From assembly GCA_039923455.1 (NCBI GenBank), contig JBDTCS010000327.1:1-13053 (forward strand): a stretch of DNA of 13,053 nucleotides. The letters run 5' to 3'. The notes below the pieces were generated by a model. The model saw only the letters and a program-made list of their open reading frames with translations. It did not search any database and had not been told where the DNA came from. This DNA is from JBDTCS01 sp039923455 (GTDB taxonomy: Bacteria; Bacteroidota; Ignavibacteria; Palsa-1295). A program made the position numbers and the translations under genes. Of this stretch, positions 1 to 7,074 are shown one piece after another. Within the stretch, counting starts at the first letter, position 1, and each line of letters begins with the position of its first letter.

Positions 1-2
1 AG

Positions 3-134
3 TTTGAGCCTTGGAGAGGGTTATTTGTTTTTGCGCGCGGGACAAATAAGATGGTGCACTATCTATTGGATAATCCAAATCCACGCGAACACCCAGAGAC
101 ACAATTCGCCATCGGTGCACGTGCGCTGTTTTAA
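3..134 (+). CDS. C-terminal end of an unrecognised protein (5' end outside the window)
   Basis: An open frame enters from the left edge and ends at TAA 132-134, giving 43 residues that begin FEPWRGLFVFARG and end with QFAIGARALF. The composition looks like real protein: mixed hydrophobic and charged residues, an amphipathic middle (KMVHYLLDNP) and a final strand-like segment ending in Phe. A terminal aromatic residue is the usual last residue of outer-membrane beta-barrels, but one residue is weak evidence. The other two forward frames give either early stops or an unlikely composition rich in Trp, Cys and His. The next gene starts 57 bases downstream on the same strand, so this may be the previous member of the same operon. 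I do not recognise the family. Confidence 0.5.
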   Translation, partial: FEPWRGLFVFARGTNKMVHYLLDNPNPREHPETQFAIGARALF

Positions 135-191
135 TCGTTGGTGGCAAGCAAGACATTAGAATCAATTGTAGACGTTGAATTATTATAGATC

Positions 192-1406
192 ATGAAGGAA
201 TCAGAAATAGCCCCTGGAGAGCGAACGGGAAGTGAAACGATCTCGCCGGCGAGGCAAGCTTGGGTCGAGAATATCGCACTGTTGCTACGACACAAAAAGC
301 TTATTCTCTCAGTAACGGTTGTCGTTGTTGCACTCACGGCAGTCTACGCATTCGTGTTCATGCCCAATTGGTACCGTGCTTCAGCGGCTGCGCTCCCGGC
401 TAGAAAATCGGGCGGCCTACTGGATAATATTAGTGGTGGCATCTCCTCGACGATCAAGGATCTTGGAATCACAAAATTGGGAGGAGGCTCGGGTGAGGGA
501 TCGTATAGCCCATTGGCACTTTTGAATTCGCGTGAACTCAGAGTAAAGTTGGTGAAGCAATTCGACATGATGAAAGTCTACGAATCCAAGACGATGTCGG
601 ACGCAGTAGACGAGTTTTCGGATCACGTGAGTGGAGAGATATCCGAAGAAGGAGATTTTTCAATATCCTTCGAGGATACCGATCCAAAACGCGCAGCCGC
701 GATTGCCAATGCCCTCGTTGCGGGAATGAACGAGATCAACACTCGGATGGCTGTCGAAGAAGCAAAACTCAATTTCGTATTCGTCGAGCAACGCTTTAAA
801 AAGAATACATCGGATTTGGATTCGGCGGAAAGAGAGCTCGGAAGGTTTCAGCAAAAATATGGCGTGTATGTGCTTCCCGAACAAGCGAAAGCTGAACTTG
901 TTGCAGTGGCAGCAGCGGAGGCAGAAAAAAATTCTACGGAACTACGCTTACATGCCATCGAGCAGACCTACGGTACGCAGACTCCGGAAGCTCAGATACT
1001 CCGAAATGCACTCGGGGAATTAACGGCGAAGTTGGAACAAATGAAATCCGGACAAGACGCCAAAGCTTCTTCCTATTTTGTACCGATGAAGGTGCTTCCG
1101 GAAGTCGCGCTTCTATACCTTCGCTTGATGCGTGAGGTGGAAATCCAATCGAAGCTCAAGGCCTTCATTCTTCCAACCTATGAACAAGCCAAACTTGATC
1201 AAACCAAAGTTACGCTCGCCTTCGTCACGCTCGATCACGCGGTTGCACCGCAGAAGAAAGCGAGGCCACACCGTTCGATCGTCTTAGCGATTAGTGCGAT
1301 AGCCAGTTTTATTCTCACATCCATTTTTATTATGCTCTACGCGAACTGGATAGAAGTTCGCAAACGATTTGCTGAGGATCGAAAGCGTCTCGCAATACCA
1401 AGCTAA
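192..1406 (+). CDS. Wzz-like polysaccharide chain-length regulator (polysaccharide co-polymerase)
   Basis: The 404-residue protein has the two-helix layout of the Wzz/PCP family: a cytoplasmic N-terminus of about 36 residues, a first membrane helix at about 37-57, a large periplasmic domain rich in coiled coil (about 185-290), and a second membrane helix at about 362-384. Just before that helix is a basic, proline-containing stretch (APQKKARPHR, 352-361) at the place of the family's Pro-rich motif. The segment LPEVALLYLRLMREVEIQ (302-319) is typical of the PCP region near the second helix. Family members sit in the inner membrane and set polymer length together with Wzy. Only about 20 residues follow the second helix, so no BY-type tyrosine kinase domain is attached. 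The ATG has no clear Shine-Dalgarno sequence (TATTATAGATC precedes it). It heads the assembly module, 54 bases ahead of the polymerase gene. The family is fairly certain; the exact subclass is not. Confidence 0.85.
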   Translation: MKESEIAPGERTGSETISPARQAWVENIALLLRHKKLILSVTVVVVALTAVYAFVFMPNWYRASAAALPARKSGGLLDNISGGISSTIKDLGITKLGGGSGEGSYSPLALLNSRELRVKLVKQFDMMKVYESKTMSDAVDEFSDHVSGEISEEGDFSISFEDTDPKRAAAIANALVAGMNEINTRMAVEEAKLNFVFVEQRFKKNTSDLDSAERELGRFQQKYGVYVLPEQAKAELVAVAAAEAEKNSTELRLHAIEQTYGTQTPEAQILRNALGELTAKLEQMKSGQDAKASSYFVPMKVLPEVALLYLRLMREVEIQSKLKAFILPTYEQAKLDQTKVTLAFVTLDHAVAPQKKARPHRSIVLAISAIASFILTSIFIMLYANWIEVRKRFAEDRKRLAIPS

Positions 1407-1460
1407 GTATCTGATTCGATAGCCCTAACATTTCACATCCAGAATTAGGCTAAAAGCCGA

Positions 1461-3056
1461 ATGTTCGAAAGTACGCGGATTGGACATGAACCATCCCTGA
1501 GCACCGGCTCCGGGAGTATTCCCGTACGCAAAACTCTTCCCGAACCCAAAGCGCTTCACCGACTTCGTGTGGAGCTTCCTCTACTGGGGCAGGTAGGCGT
1601 CGGGCTGCTGGTCATAGTGCTCTTGCTGTTCTCACTTCGTGAGGATATATCACCGCTCATCGTTGTGGCCGGAATAGTTGGTATCGCCCTAGGCTTCAAG
1701 GCAATGACAGATGGGTATCTCGCACTCATGCTCTATATTGTCTCAACGGTCGCATTGTTTTTTCGCCCAAAGGATCTTCATACGAAGCCGCATGCGGGCA
1801 TCCTGGAGGTTGTTGTTGGGCTCGCAATGACTTGCATTGCGGCGGTATGGTTTGTGCGGGTGAAGATGCTTGAACGGAACAGCCAGTTGCCTGAAGTCCC
1901 ACAAATATTATTTAATGCCTACTTCGGTTGGAGCATTGTCTTAGGTGCGTTGGGAATTGCCCTCTTCAATAATACCGTAAATGATTGGTATCGCGAGATC
2001 CTGATCCAACTCCCGCTTTTCATCGTACCGCTGCTCTATGCCGCTGCTGTCAAACCCAGGAGTCAGCAGGAGCGGATTCTCTTTGCTATTGTCGTGCTAT
2101 CTTGGAGTGCGGTGTTGATCCAGAGTCTCATTCGTTTTCGCGAAGGGATTATCCGCGCCGTCTACATGTATCAGACCGGCCGAACTGGTGTGGATCCCAC
2201 TTTTGCGCTTTTTCTTTTCTTCATCACAATTTCTCTGGTGCTGATCGAGAAAAAGAAATCTCGGCAAAAGTATTACTTGTTACCGGCAGGATTGGCTTTT
2301 ATTAATATTGGGCTCGGCTTATATCGGACTGTGTGGGTGATCGCGATCTTGATGATCCCGATTTTATTCTTGTTGGCGAAGCGAGAAGAACGCAAGCGTG
2401 GCTATCGCTTTCTTGGAATGCTCGGCATTGCCGCGGTGATAGGAGTCATCGTTGCAATGAGAACCTCGCACGTGGCGAATCTCTATCTAACAAGCATGTT
2501 CGTCCGTTTGACAACCACCACAAAAGTCACGACCGATATTTCGCTGAAGAATCGGTACATCGAGTGGTCGAGGATCTTGATCTATATAAGGGCTTCGCCT
2601 CTGGTTGGTTACGGCTATGGTGCACACTTTTTGAATTTTGATTGGCTTCGTGGCTTTTATAGCATGGAAGGGTACACCCATAATGGTTACCTTATGATCT
2701 TTTTCAAGTCGGGTTTGATCGGATTCATAGCGTTTTTTGCCGCATACTTTGGGTTTTTGATGAAGGCATTTAGAATTGTGCGCTCGCGATTTCTCACAGA
2801 GATGGAACGCGGAATAGCTCGCGCTGCTATTGCTTTTATGTTTAGCATCCTCATCCTCAGTACGACACTTAATTCGTTTGCGGAGCGCATATCGATGGTG
2901 TGGCTTGCATTGGCTTGGTCGTTCGTGACGGTCTATGATCGAGTGCATAAAAAAGGAGTGCCCGTTTCGGAGGGATCGTCCGTCGGTGCGTCGTCCGACG
3001 GTGCGTCGTCTGACCTTGCAGCGAGTGCCAATTTCGAGGGAGTATCTCACTCGTGA
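1461..3056 (+). CDS. O-antigen polymerase/ligase family membrane protein (Wzy/WaaL-like)
   Basis: This 531-residue protein has about a dozen hydrophobic segments between residues 44 and 492. A large hydrophilic loop lies late in the chain (about 335-410), as in the Wzy_C/O-antigen ligase family. Landmarks are LYRTVW (287-292, with the Arg found after a family membrane helix), NRYIEWS (364-370), SPLVGYGYG (379-387) and YTHNGYL (405-411). His407 matches the conserved His of Wzy and WaaL enzymes. These proteins move a lipid-linked glycan onto another glycan (Wzy) or onto lipid A (WaaL). Its position between a Wzz-like and a Wzx-like gene favours polymerase. About 40 polar residues precede the first helix. 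The C-terminal tail (about 497-531) is Ser/Ala/Gly-rich and contains a perfect GASSD duplication encoded by a 15-base tandem repeat. Its stop overlaps the next start (GTGA, 3053-3056), suggesting translational coupling. No Shine-Dalgarno sequence is evident at the ATG. Confidence 0.85.
   Translation: MFESTRIGHEPSLSTGSGSIPVRKTLPEPKALHRLRVELPLLGQVGVGLLVIVLLLFSLREDISPLIVVAGIVGIALGFKAMTDGYLALMLYIVSTVALFFRPKDLHTKPHAGILEVVVGLAMTCIAAVWFVRVKMLERNSQLPEVPQILFNAYFGWSIVLGALGIALFNNTVNDWYREILIQLPLFIVPLLYAAAVKPRSQQERILFAIVVLSWSAVLIQSLIRFREGIIRAVYMYQTGRTGVDPTFALFLFFITISLVLIEKKKSRQKYYLLPAGLAFINIGLGLYRTVWVIAILMIPILFLLAKREERKRGYRFLGMLGIAAVIGVIVAMRTSHVANLYLTSMFVRLTTTTKVTTDISLKNRYIEWSRILIYIRASPLVGYGYGAHFLNFDWLRGFYSMEGYTHNGYLMIFFKSGLIGFIAFFAAYFGFLMKAFRIVRSRFLTEMERGIARAAIAFMFSILILSTTLNSFAERISMVWLALAWSFVTVYDRVHKKGVPVSEGSSVGASSDGASSDLAASANFEGVSHS
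2985..3014 (+). repeat. 15-base tandem repeat, two copies, in the polymerase tail
   Basis: Copies at 2985-2999 and 3000-3014 differ at one base (GGTGCGTCGTCCGAC and GGTGCGTCGTCTGAC). A degenerate partial copy (GGATCGTCCGTC, 2973-2984) precedes them. The repeat is in frame and encodes GASSD twice in the cytoplasmic tail of the polymerase, so gain or loss of a unit would not shift the frame. Confidence 0.85.
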
Positions 3057-4621
3057 GTTCAACTCCAGCGGTAGTACAACGCTCCCAAGACGAGACCCCA
3101 TATCTCGATCATGGCCGGACTGCGGCTGTGCACAAGCGTGTAACCAGAAGTATTCTCTCCAGCCTGCTTCTGAATATTTTTGCCAACGGATTTCTTTATG
3201 CGGGGCAATTGATCATCGCGCGGTCGCTCACACGAAACGAGTATGCGGATTATGTTGTCGCGATCAACTTTGTCACACTGTTCGCTCTCTTCGCAGATCT
3301 TGGCCTGACACCCATGCTTACACGAATGTTCTCCGAAGCCGAAGAGCGCAGAGCACAAGGTGGAGAGGATCGCCGTGGAGTGCTACTCGGAAGTGCGTTA
3401 TTGCTGCGAACAGGTCTGGCCGCGATAGTCTCCGGCGTGATATTGCTTGCGTCGCGGTGGATGGGCTATTCGACCGACGCGATCTTTTTAATCAACATCA
3501 CAATCGTAACACTCTTCATCTCATCGCGTGTTACAATCGTACGCTCCGTTGGTGAATCGCTGGTTCGCAGCCAAGGAAAATATCAGCTTGCGGTTTTCTT
3601 TGCAGCGATCGATGCGCTCGTTTTTGCCGGAACGCTCTACTACAGTTATCTGCATAGGCTGGATGTGACGAGGACAGGCATCATCTATGCATTCTGTCAT
3701 CTTCCCGGATTTATCTTGCTGACTATTACGGTGATCCGTTGGGCCCGGCGAGAGCATGTAAAAATTCGTGTCGATCCGAAATTACTGCGGATGCTTTTGT
3801 CTGTTGGTGTCCCGCTTATGTTTGGAACTGCCTTCTATACGATTCACACCACAGCCGATCCACTCTTGCTCAAAAAACTGAGCACTCCGCTGGAGGTCTC
3901 CGCGTTCGGTGCCAGCGTACGCTTTTATGCGGCAGTAATTTTTGTGCCGATGGTGCTTTCCGGAATTCTTGCACCGGAGGTCACGAGGCTTCTTGCTCGT
4001 GGCGATGGCTTGCAGATCAGGCGACTTGTCGATCTGGCGATACGTGGCTTGCTCGTGTTCGCGGCGACGACGGCGCTTTTCATCACATGTCTTTCTGCTC
4101 CGGTCGTAACGCTAATACTGGGTGGTAAGTACGCGGATGCTGCACCGCTCGTGATGGTTATTGCCTGGACCTTCATTCCCGTTTGCTTCGCCACGCTGTT
4201 AGTCGAAGTGGCCGTTGCTTCGGGGAAGCTTTGGAGCTCCGCGCTGTATATGGGTGTTGTTATGATCGTGACGTTGACAGGCGACCTTCTTTTTGTCGGA
4301 CCATTCGGAGCGCTCGGTGCAACCCTTACGAAAACTGCTGCAGTACTATTAGCATCTTTGGTGCTTGTTAGAAAGCTTGGAAGTTTTGATGCGTTCGATC
4401 TTCGATGGTTCGCACGATTTCTTTGGAGATTCTTGCTCGCCATTCTGTTAGCGATCGGAAGCTATTTCGCGCTTCGCGAGATCCGAGCGTCAGACATCTC
4501 GACTACGATCGCAACACTATTCGTATTCTTGCTCGCGATCGCATTACTTCGGGCAATTCGTGTGGATGAGATTCGGAAAGTCATCACGCGAGGATTGGTT
4601 GGAGTCGAAGAAGGATCGTAA
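3053..4621 (+). CDS. Wzx-type lipid-linked oligosaccharide flippase (MOP superfamily)
   Basis: The 522-residue protein is hydrophobic almost throughout, with about 12-14 membrane segments. A polar N-terminal stretch of about 30 residues ends in VHKRVTRSILSSLLLN, and the first helix carries NGFLYAGQLIIARSLTRNEYADY (about 45-67). This resembles the start of polysaccharide-biosynthesis flippases of the MOP/MATE superfamily, where a helix is followed by an Ala-Arg turn and a 'YG/YADY'-type motif. A second landmark is the internal repeat start LLSVGVPLMFGTAFYTIHTTADPLLL (about 248-273), with an Asp in helix 7 as in many Wzx proteins. The role is turning undecaprenyl-diphosphate oligosaccharide from the inner to the outer face of the cytoplasmic membrane. 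The GTG start is set by the 4-base overlap with the polymerase stop (GTGA); no nearby ATG would keep the N-terminus. There is no kinase or transferase domain. Confidence in the family is high; the substrate is unknown. Confidence 0.88.
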   Translation: MSSTPAVVQRSQDETPYLDHGRTAAVHKRVTRSILSSLLLNIFANGFLYAGQLIIARSLTRNEYADYVVAINFVTLFALFADLGLTPMLTRMFSEAEERRAQGGEDRRGVLLGSALLLRTGLAAIVSGVILLASRWMGYSTDAIFLINITIVTLFISSRVTIVRSVGESLVRSQGKYQLAVFFAAIDALVFAGTLYYSYLHRLDVTRTGIIYAFCHLPGFILLTITVIRWARREHVKIRVDPKLLRMLLSVGVPLMFGTAFYTIHTTADPLLLKKLSTPLEVSAFGASVRFYAAVIFVPMVLSGILAPEVTRLLARGDGLQIRRLVDLAIRGLLVFAATTALFITCLSAPVVTLILGGKYADAAPLVMVIAWTFIPVCFATLLVEVAVASGKLWSSALYMGVVMIVTLTGDLLFVGPFGALGATLTKTAAVLLASLVLVRKLGSFDAFDLRWFARFLWRFLLAILLAIGSYFALREIRASDISTTIATLFVFLLAIALLRAIRVDEIRKVITRGLVGVEEGS

Positions 4622-4641
4622 AAAACTGTGAACGCAATATT

Positions 4642-5859
4642 GTGAAAGTATTACAGCTATCTGCCAGGCTCCCATATCCACTCACCGATGGCGGTGCGAT
4701 GGGGATCTATCATTTAGCGAGATCCGTCGCATTCGAAGGTCATGATGTCACCTTTCTTTCTTTCCCGTCGCCCGACCCAAAGGAGACTAAAGAAGCGATC
4801 GCAGCAATGTCGCAATTTTGCAGAGTACAGTTGGTGAGCAAGGCGTTGCCGGGAAGAGTGCCAACGCTCATTCGAACAACATTCCGTGGTGCATACCCTA
4901 TCGAGCGACGGATGATGCCGGAGATGTACCGAGCGATCGAAGAGCTTTTGACGAAAGAGAAATTTGATGTTGTCCATCTCGATCACTCGCATGTCGGAAA
5001 GTACGGACTGTGGATTAAGCAGAAATTTGGTATTCCTGTAGTCTTGCGACAACATAATTTCGAAACGCTTCTCTACGACCGATTTGCGGAACAGGCGCCG
5101 AATGTACTTACTCGCACTGTTGCGCGCGTCCATGCAAAGCGGCTACGGATAGAAGAGACAACAATTTTGCGCGGTGTCGATGCTGTTGCAGCGATCACGG
5201 AGGAAGATGTTGTTCTGATGCGTCAGGTCGCACCGAATGCAAAATATTCCGTTGTTCCGGCAGGCGTGGACACTGATTTTTTTCAGCCGACATCACAAGA
5301 TCAGGAGGTAGAGAACAAAATTTTATGGGTTGGGGGGCTCGACTGGGAGCCGAACCTCGATGGCGTCACTTGGTTTTTGAAGGAGATCTTTCCTCGTATT
5401 CACAGGTCGATTCCCGAGGTTAGAATGGATATCGTCGGCTCGGGGGGAGATCGGGTTGAGCAAGTCGTCACGCAATATCAGGGACGAATCCGAATTTTGG
5501 GAAGAGTCCCGGATATTCGGGAGCATCTTGCCGTTGCATCCGTTATGGTGGTGCCGCTACGCATCGGTGGGGGAATGCGGTTGAAGCTACTCGACTTTTT
5601 CGCGAGTGGTAAAGCGGTCGTGTCAACCAGAATTGGTGCTGAGGGCAATGCGGCAACTGACAGCGCTGAAGTACTTTTGCGTGACGAGCCGGAAGCGTTC
5701 GCGCGGGCTGTTGTGGACTTATTGCGGAATCGAGAGCAGCGAGCAGCACTCGGCAAGCTTGCACGAAGATTGGTCGAAGCGCGATATTCTTGGAATCGAG
5801 TGGGAGAGATGCTCGTAGCGGTTTATCAGAAGGCAATCGAAGAACATCACAAGAATTGA
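4642..5859 (+). CDS. GT4-family glycosyltransferase (GT-B fold)
   Basis: The 405-residue protein has two Rossmann-like halves. The first begins directly at the start codon (KVLQLSARLPYPLTDGGAM, residues 2-20), typical of GT4 enzymes. The GTG at 4642 is therefore the credible start although it has no Shine-Dalgarno sequence. RQHNFET (136-142) matches the RQHN-E motif of this subgroup. The C-terminal nucleotide-sugar domain opens at about 224 (NKILWVGGLDWEPNLDGVTW) and contains GSGGD (266-270). It also contains PLRIGGGMRLKLLDFF (305-320), followed by ASGKAVVSTRIGAEG (321-335). In most relatives the LLDFF position reads LLE(A/F)M; here Asp318 stands in for the usual second Glu of the E-x7-E motif. 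The enzyme is predicted to be a soluble or peripheral retaining transferase adding a sugar to the lipid-linked repeat unit. It lies 20 bases after the flippase and 15 bases before a GT2. Donor and acceptor cannot be read from the sequence. Confidence 0.88.
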   Translation: MKVLQLSARLPYPLTDGGAMGIYHLARSVAFEGHDVTFLSFPSPDPKETKEAIAAMSQFCRVQLVSKALPGRVPTLIRTTFRGAYPIERRMMPEMYRAIEELLTKEKFDVVHLDHSHVGKYGLWIKQKFGIPVVLRQHNFETLLYDRFAEQAPNVLTRTVARVHAKRLRIEETTILRGVDAVAAITEEDVVLMRQVAPNAKYSVVPAGVDTDFFQPTSQDQEVENKILWVGGLDWEPNLDGVTWFLKEIFPRIHRSIPEVRMDIVGSGGDRVEQVVTQYQGRIRILGRVPDIREHLAVASVMVVPLRIGGGMRLKLLDFFASGKAVVSTRIGAEGNAATDSAEVLLRDEPEAFARAVVDLLRNREQRAALGKLARRLVEARYSWNRVGEMLVAVYQKAIEEHHKN

Positions 5860-5874
5860 GAAATATAGTTTAGC

Positions 5875-7074
5875 GTGATCGGGATAATCTTGGTGTGGCT
5901 AGCGCTTATTGTGCTCACATATTGCTATGTGATCTATCCGCTCGTCATGACATTTCGTGCCAGAGGCCGTGTCGAAAAGCTTGATTCAGAATTCCGTCCC
6001 TCGATCTCGATAATACTTGCGGTATATAATGAAGAACTGGTGCTTCGCGCCTGTCTCGATTCTTTACTCGGGCTGGACTACCATGAACAGTTGACGGAGA
6101 TCATCGTCGGTTCCGATGGTTCGAGTGATGCGACGAATTCTATTCTATTGGAGTACGAAGCTCGCTGTCCTCGTCTGAAAGCTTTCTGCTTCTTGTCGCG
6201 TCGAGGAAAGATACCGGTCATGAATGAGCTCGTTCCGAAAGCCAAAGGTGAAATTCTACTCTTCACCGACGCCGACGTTACCTTCGCTCCCGAGCTTGCG
6301 AAAATGCACGTTCGCCATTATGCGAATCAAAATGTTGGTGGGGTTGCCGGCTCGCTTGCGCTGGCCGGAAAGACAGATCAAGGTCCGCTTGGTTCGGAAC
6401 AAGATTATATGTCCCTCGAAGTTCGCTTGCGCAAGCACGAGAGTGAAGTGCATTCCACCGTTGGTATTTTCGGTGGCAATTATAGTCTGAGACGATCAAT
6501 GTGGTCACCGTTGCCGAATGGTCCGATCTGTGATGAGCTTTATTCCGCGCTGCGTATAATTCGGGTTAACGAACGGATGGTCTTCGAGGGCAACGCGATC
6601 GCGACGGAGTTATTCGGTAGGTCGATGAAGGATGAATATCTACGCAAGCGCAGATTTGCTTCGAGGGGATTTCATACGCTCTTCGCTTTTCCCGATCTGC
6701 TCTTTAATGGTCTGCCGGCCGTGATGCTCTGGTCGCATAAAATTCTCCGTTGGCTCACACCGTTTTTCCTTGGAGTGCTCGTGTTGGGTACGATCATCGG
6801 GCTTTACGAAACTCCGAGCATTGTCTTCCAACTCTTAGCAGGTGCCGAAGGGATTGCTGTGTTGCTTATCGCGCTCGGATGGATCTTTGATCTGGTGGGA
6901 GTGTCGGTGCCCCTTCTGCGCCAAGCATACTGGTTCTTCGCGATGAATGTTGCTTTCGCGATGGGCACGTTGCGATTCTTATTGCGAACAGAGCAAACAT
7001 TCTGGTCGCAACCCACGCGTGCTGGTGTCCCTGATACCGTGCTACATTCAAGAGAGGAGGTCGCGAAGTTATGA
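5875..7074 (+). CDS. Membrane-anchored GT2-family glycosyltransferase
   Basis: The 399-residue protein starts with one membrane helix (about 2-22). A GT-A catalytic domain follows: SIILAVYNEE (45-54), GSDGSSD (79-85) and the DxD-type metal and nucleotide motif TDADV (131-135). FGGNYSLRR (199-207) leads to the acceptor-side Asp-Glu pair at 220-221, the likely catalytic base. RKRRFASRG (257-265) sits where processive relatives have the QxxRW motif. Three further hydrophobic segments (about 296-310, 316-338 and 348-368) close the protein. This is the architecture of NodC/IcaA/cellulose-synthase-like and related inverting enzymes. The absence of a clear QxxRW makes a single-addition enzyme more likely than a processive one, but that is inference. 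The GTG start places the anchor helix at the N-terminus. Its TGA overlaps the next gene's ATG (ATGA, 7071-7074). Confidence 0.85.
   Translation: MIGIILVWLALIVLTYCYVIYPLVMTFRARGRVEKLDSEFRPSISIILAVYNEELVLRACLDSLLGLDYHEQLTEIIVGSDGSSDATNSILLEYEARCPRLKAFCFLSRRGKIPVMNELVPKAKGEILLFTDADVTFAPELAKMHVRHYANQNVGGVAGSLALAGKTDQGPLGSEQDYMSLEVRLRKHESEVHSTVGIFGGNYSLRRSMWSPLPNGPICDELYSALRIIRVNERMVFEGNAIATELFGRSMKDEYLRKRRFASRGFHTLFAFPDLLFNGLPAVMLWSHKILRWLTPFFLGVLVLGTIIGLYETPSIVFQLLAGAEGIAVLLIALGWIFDLVGVSVPLLRQAYWFFAMNVAFAMGTLRFLLRTEQTFWSQPTRAGVPDTVLHSREEVAKL
7054..7060 (+). promoter_or_regulatory. Shine-Dalgarno-like GAGGAGG ahead of the phosphotransferase gene
   Basis: GAGGAGG ends 10 bases before the ATG at 7071 and lies inside the end of the preceding GT2 gene. 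It is the best anti-SD match among the starts in this window, and with the ATGA overlap it supports 7071 as the start of the phosphotransferase. Confidence 0.5.

Noticed and set aside
181..186. TATTAT as a -10 box for the first gene
   Set aside because: The only candidate -35 (TTAGAA, 156-161) is a poor match at 19-base spacing, and transcription would start at or inside the start codon region.
1448..1458. GGCT-AAA-AGCC mini-hairpin just before the polymerase start, considered as translational control
   Set aside because: A stem of 4 base pairs with a 3-base loop is too small and too common to support a regulatory claim.
2487..3101. Long antisense open frame (204 codons) opposite the polymerase gene
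   Set aside because: Its translation is rich in Arg, His, Ser and Cys with no domain or hydrophobic pattern, and it lies opposite a clear membrane protein gene.
2935..3555. Second forward frame (206 codons) across the polymerase/flippase junction
   Set aside because: It overlaps two well-supported genes in another frame, and its translation is Arg/Cys-rich without any family feature.
3925..4443. Antisense open frame (172 codons) opposite the flippase gene
   Set aside because: It has Ser/Thr/Ala/Pro-rich low-complexity composition typical of the reverse complement of a membrane protein gene and no recognisable motif.
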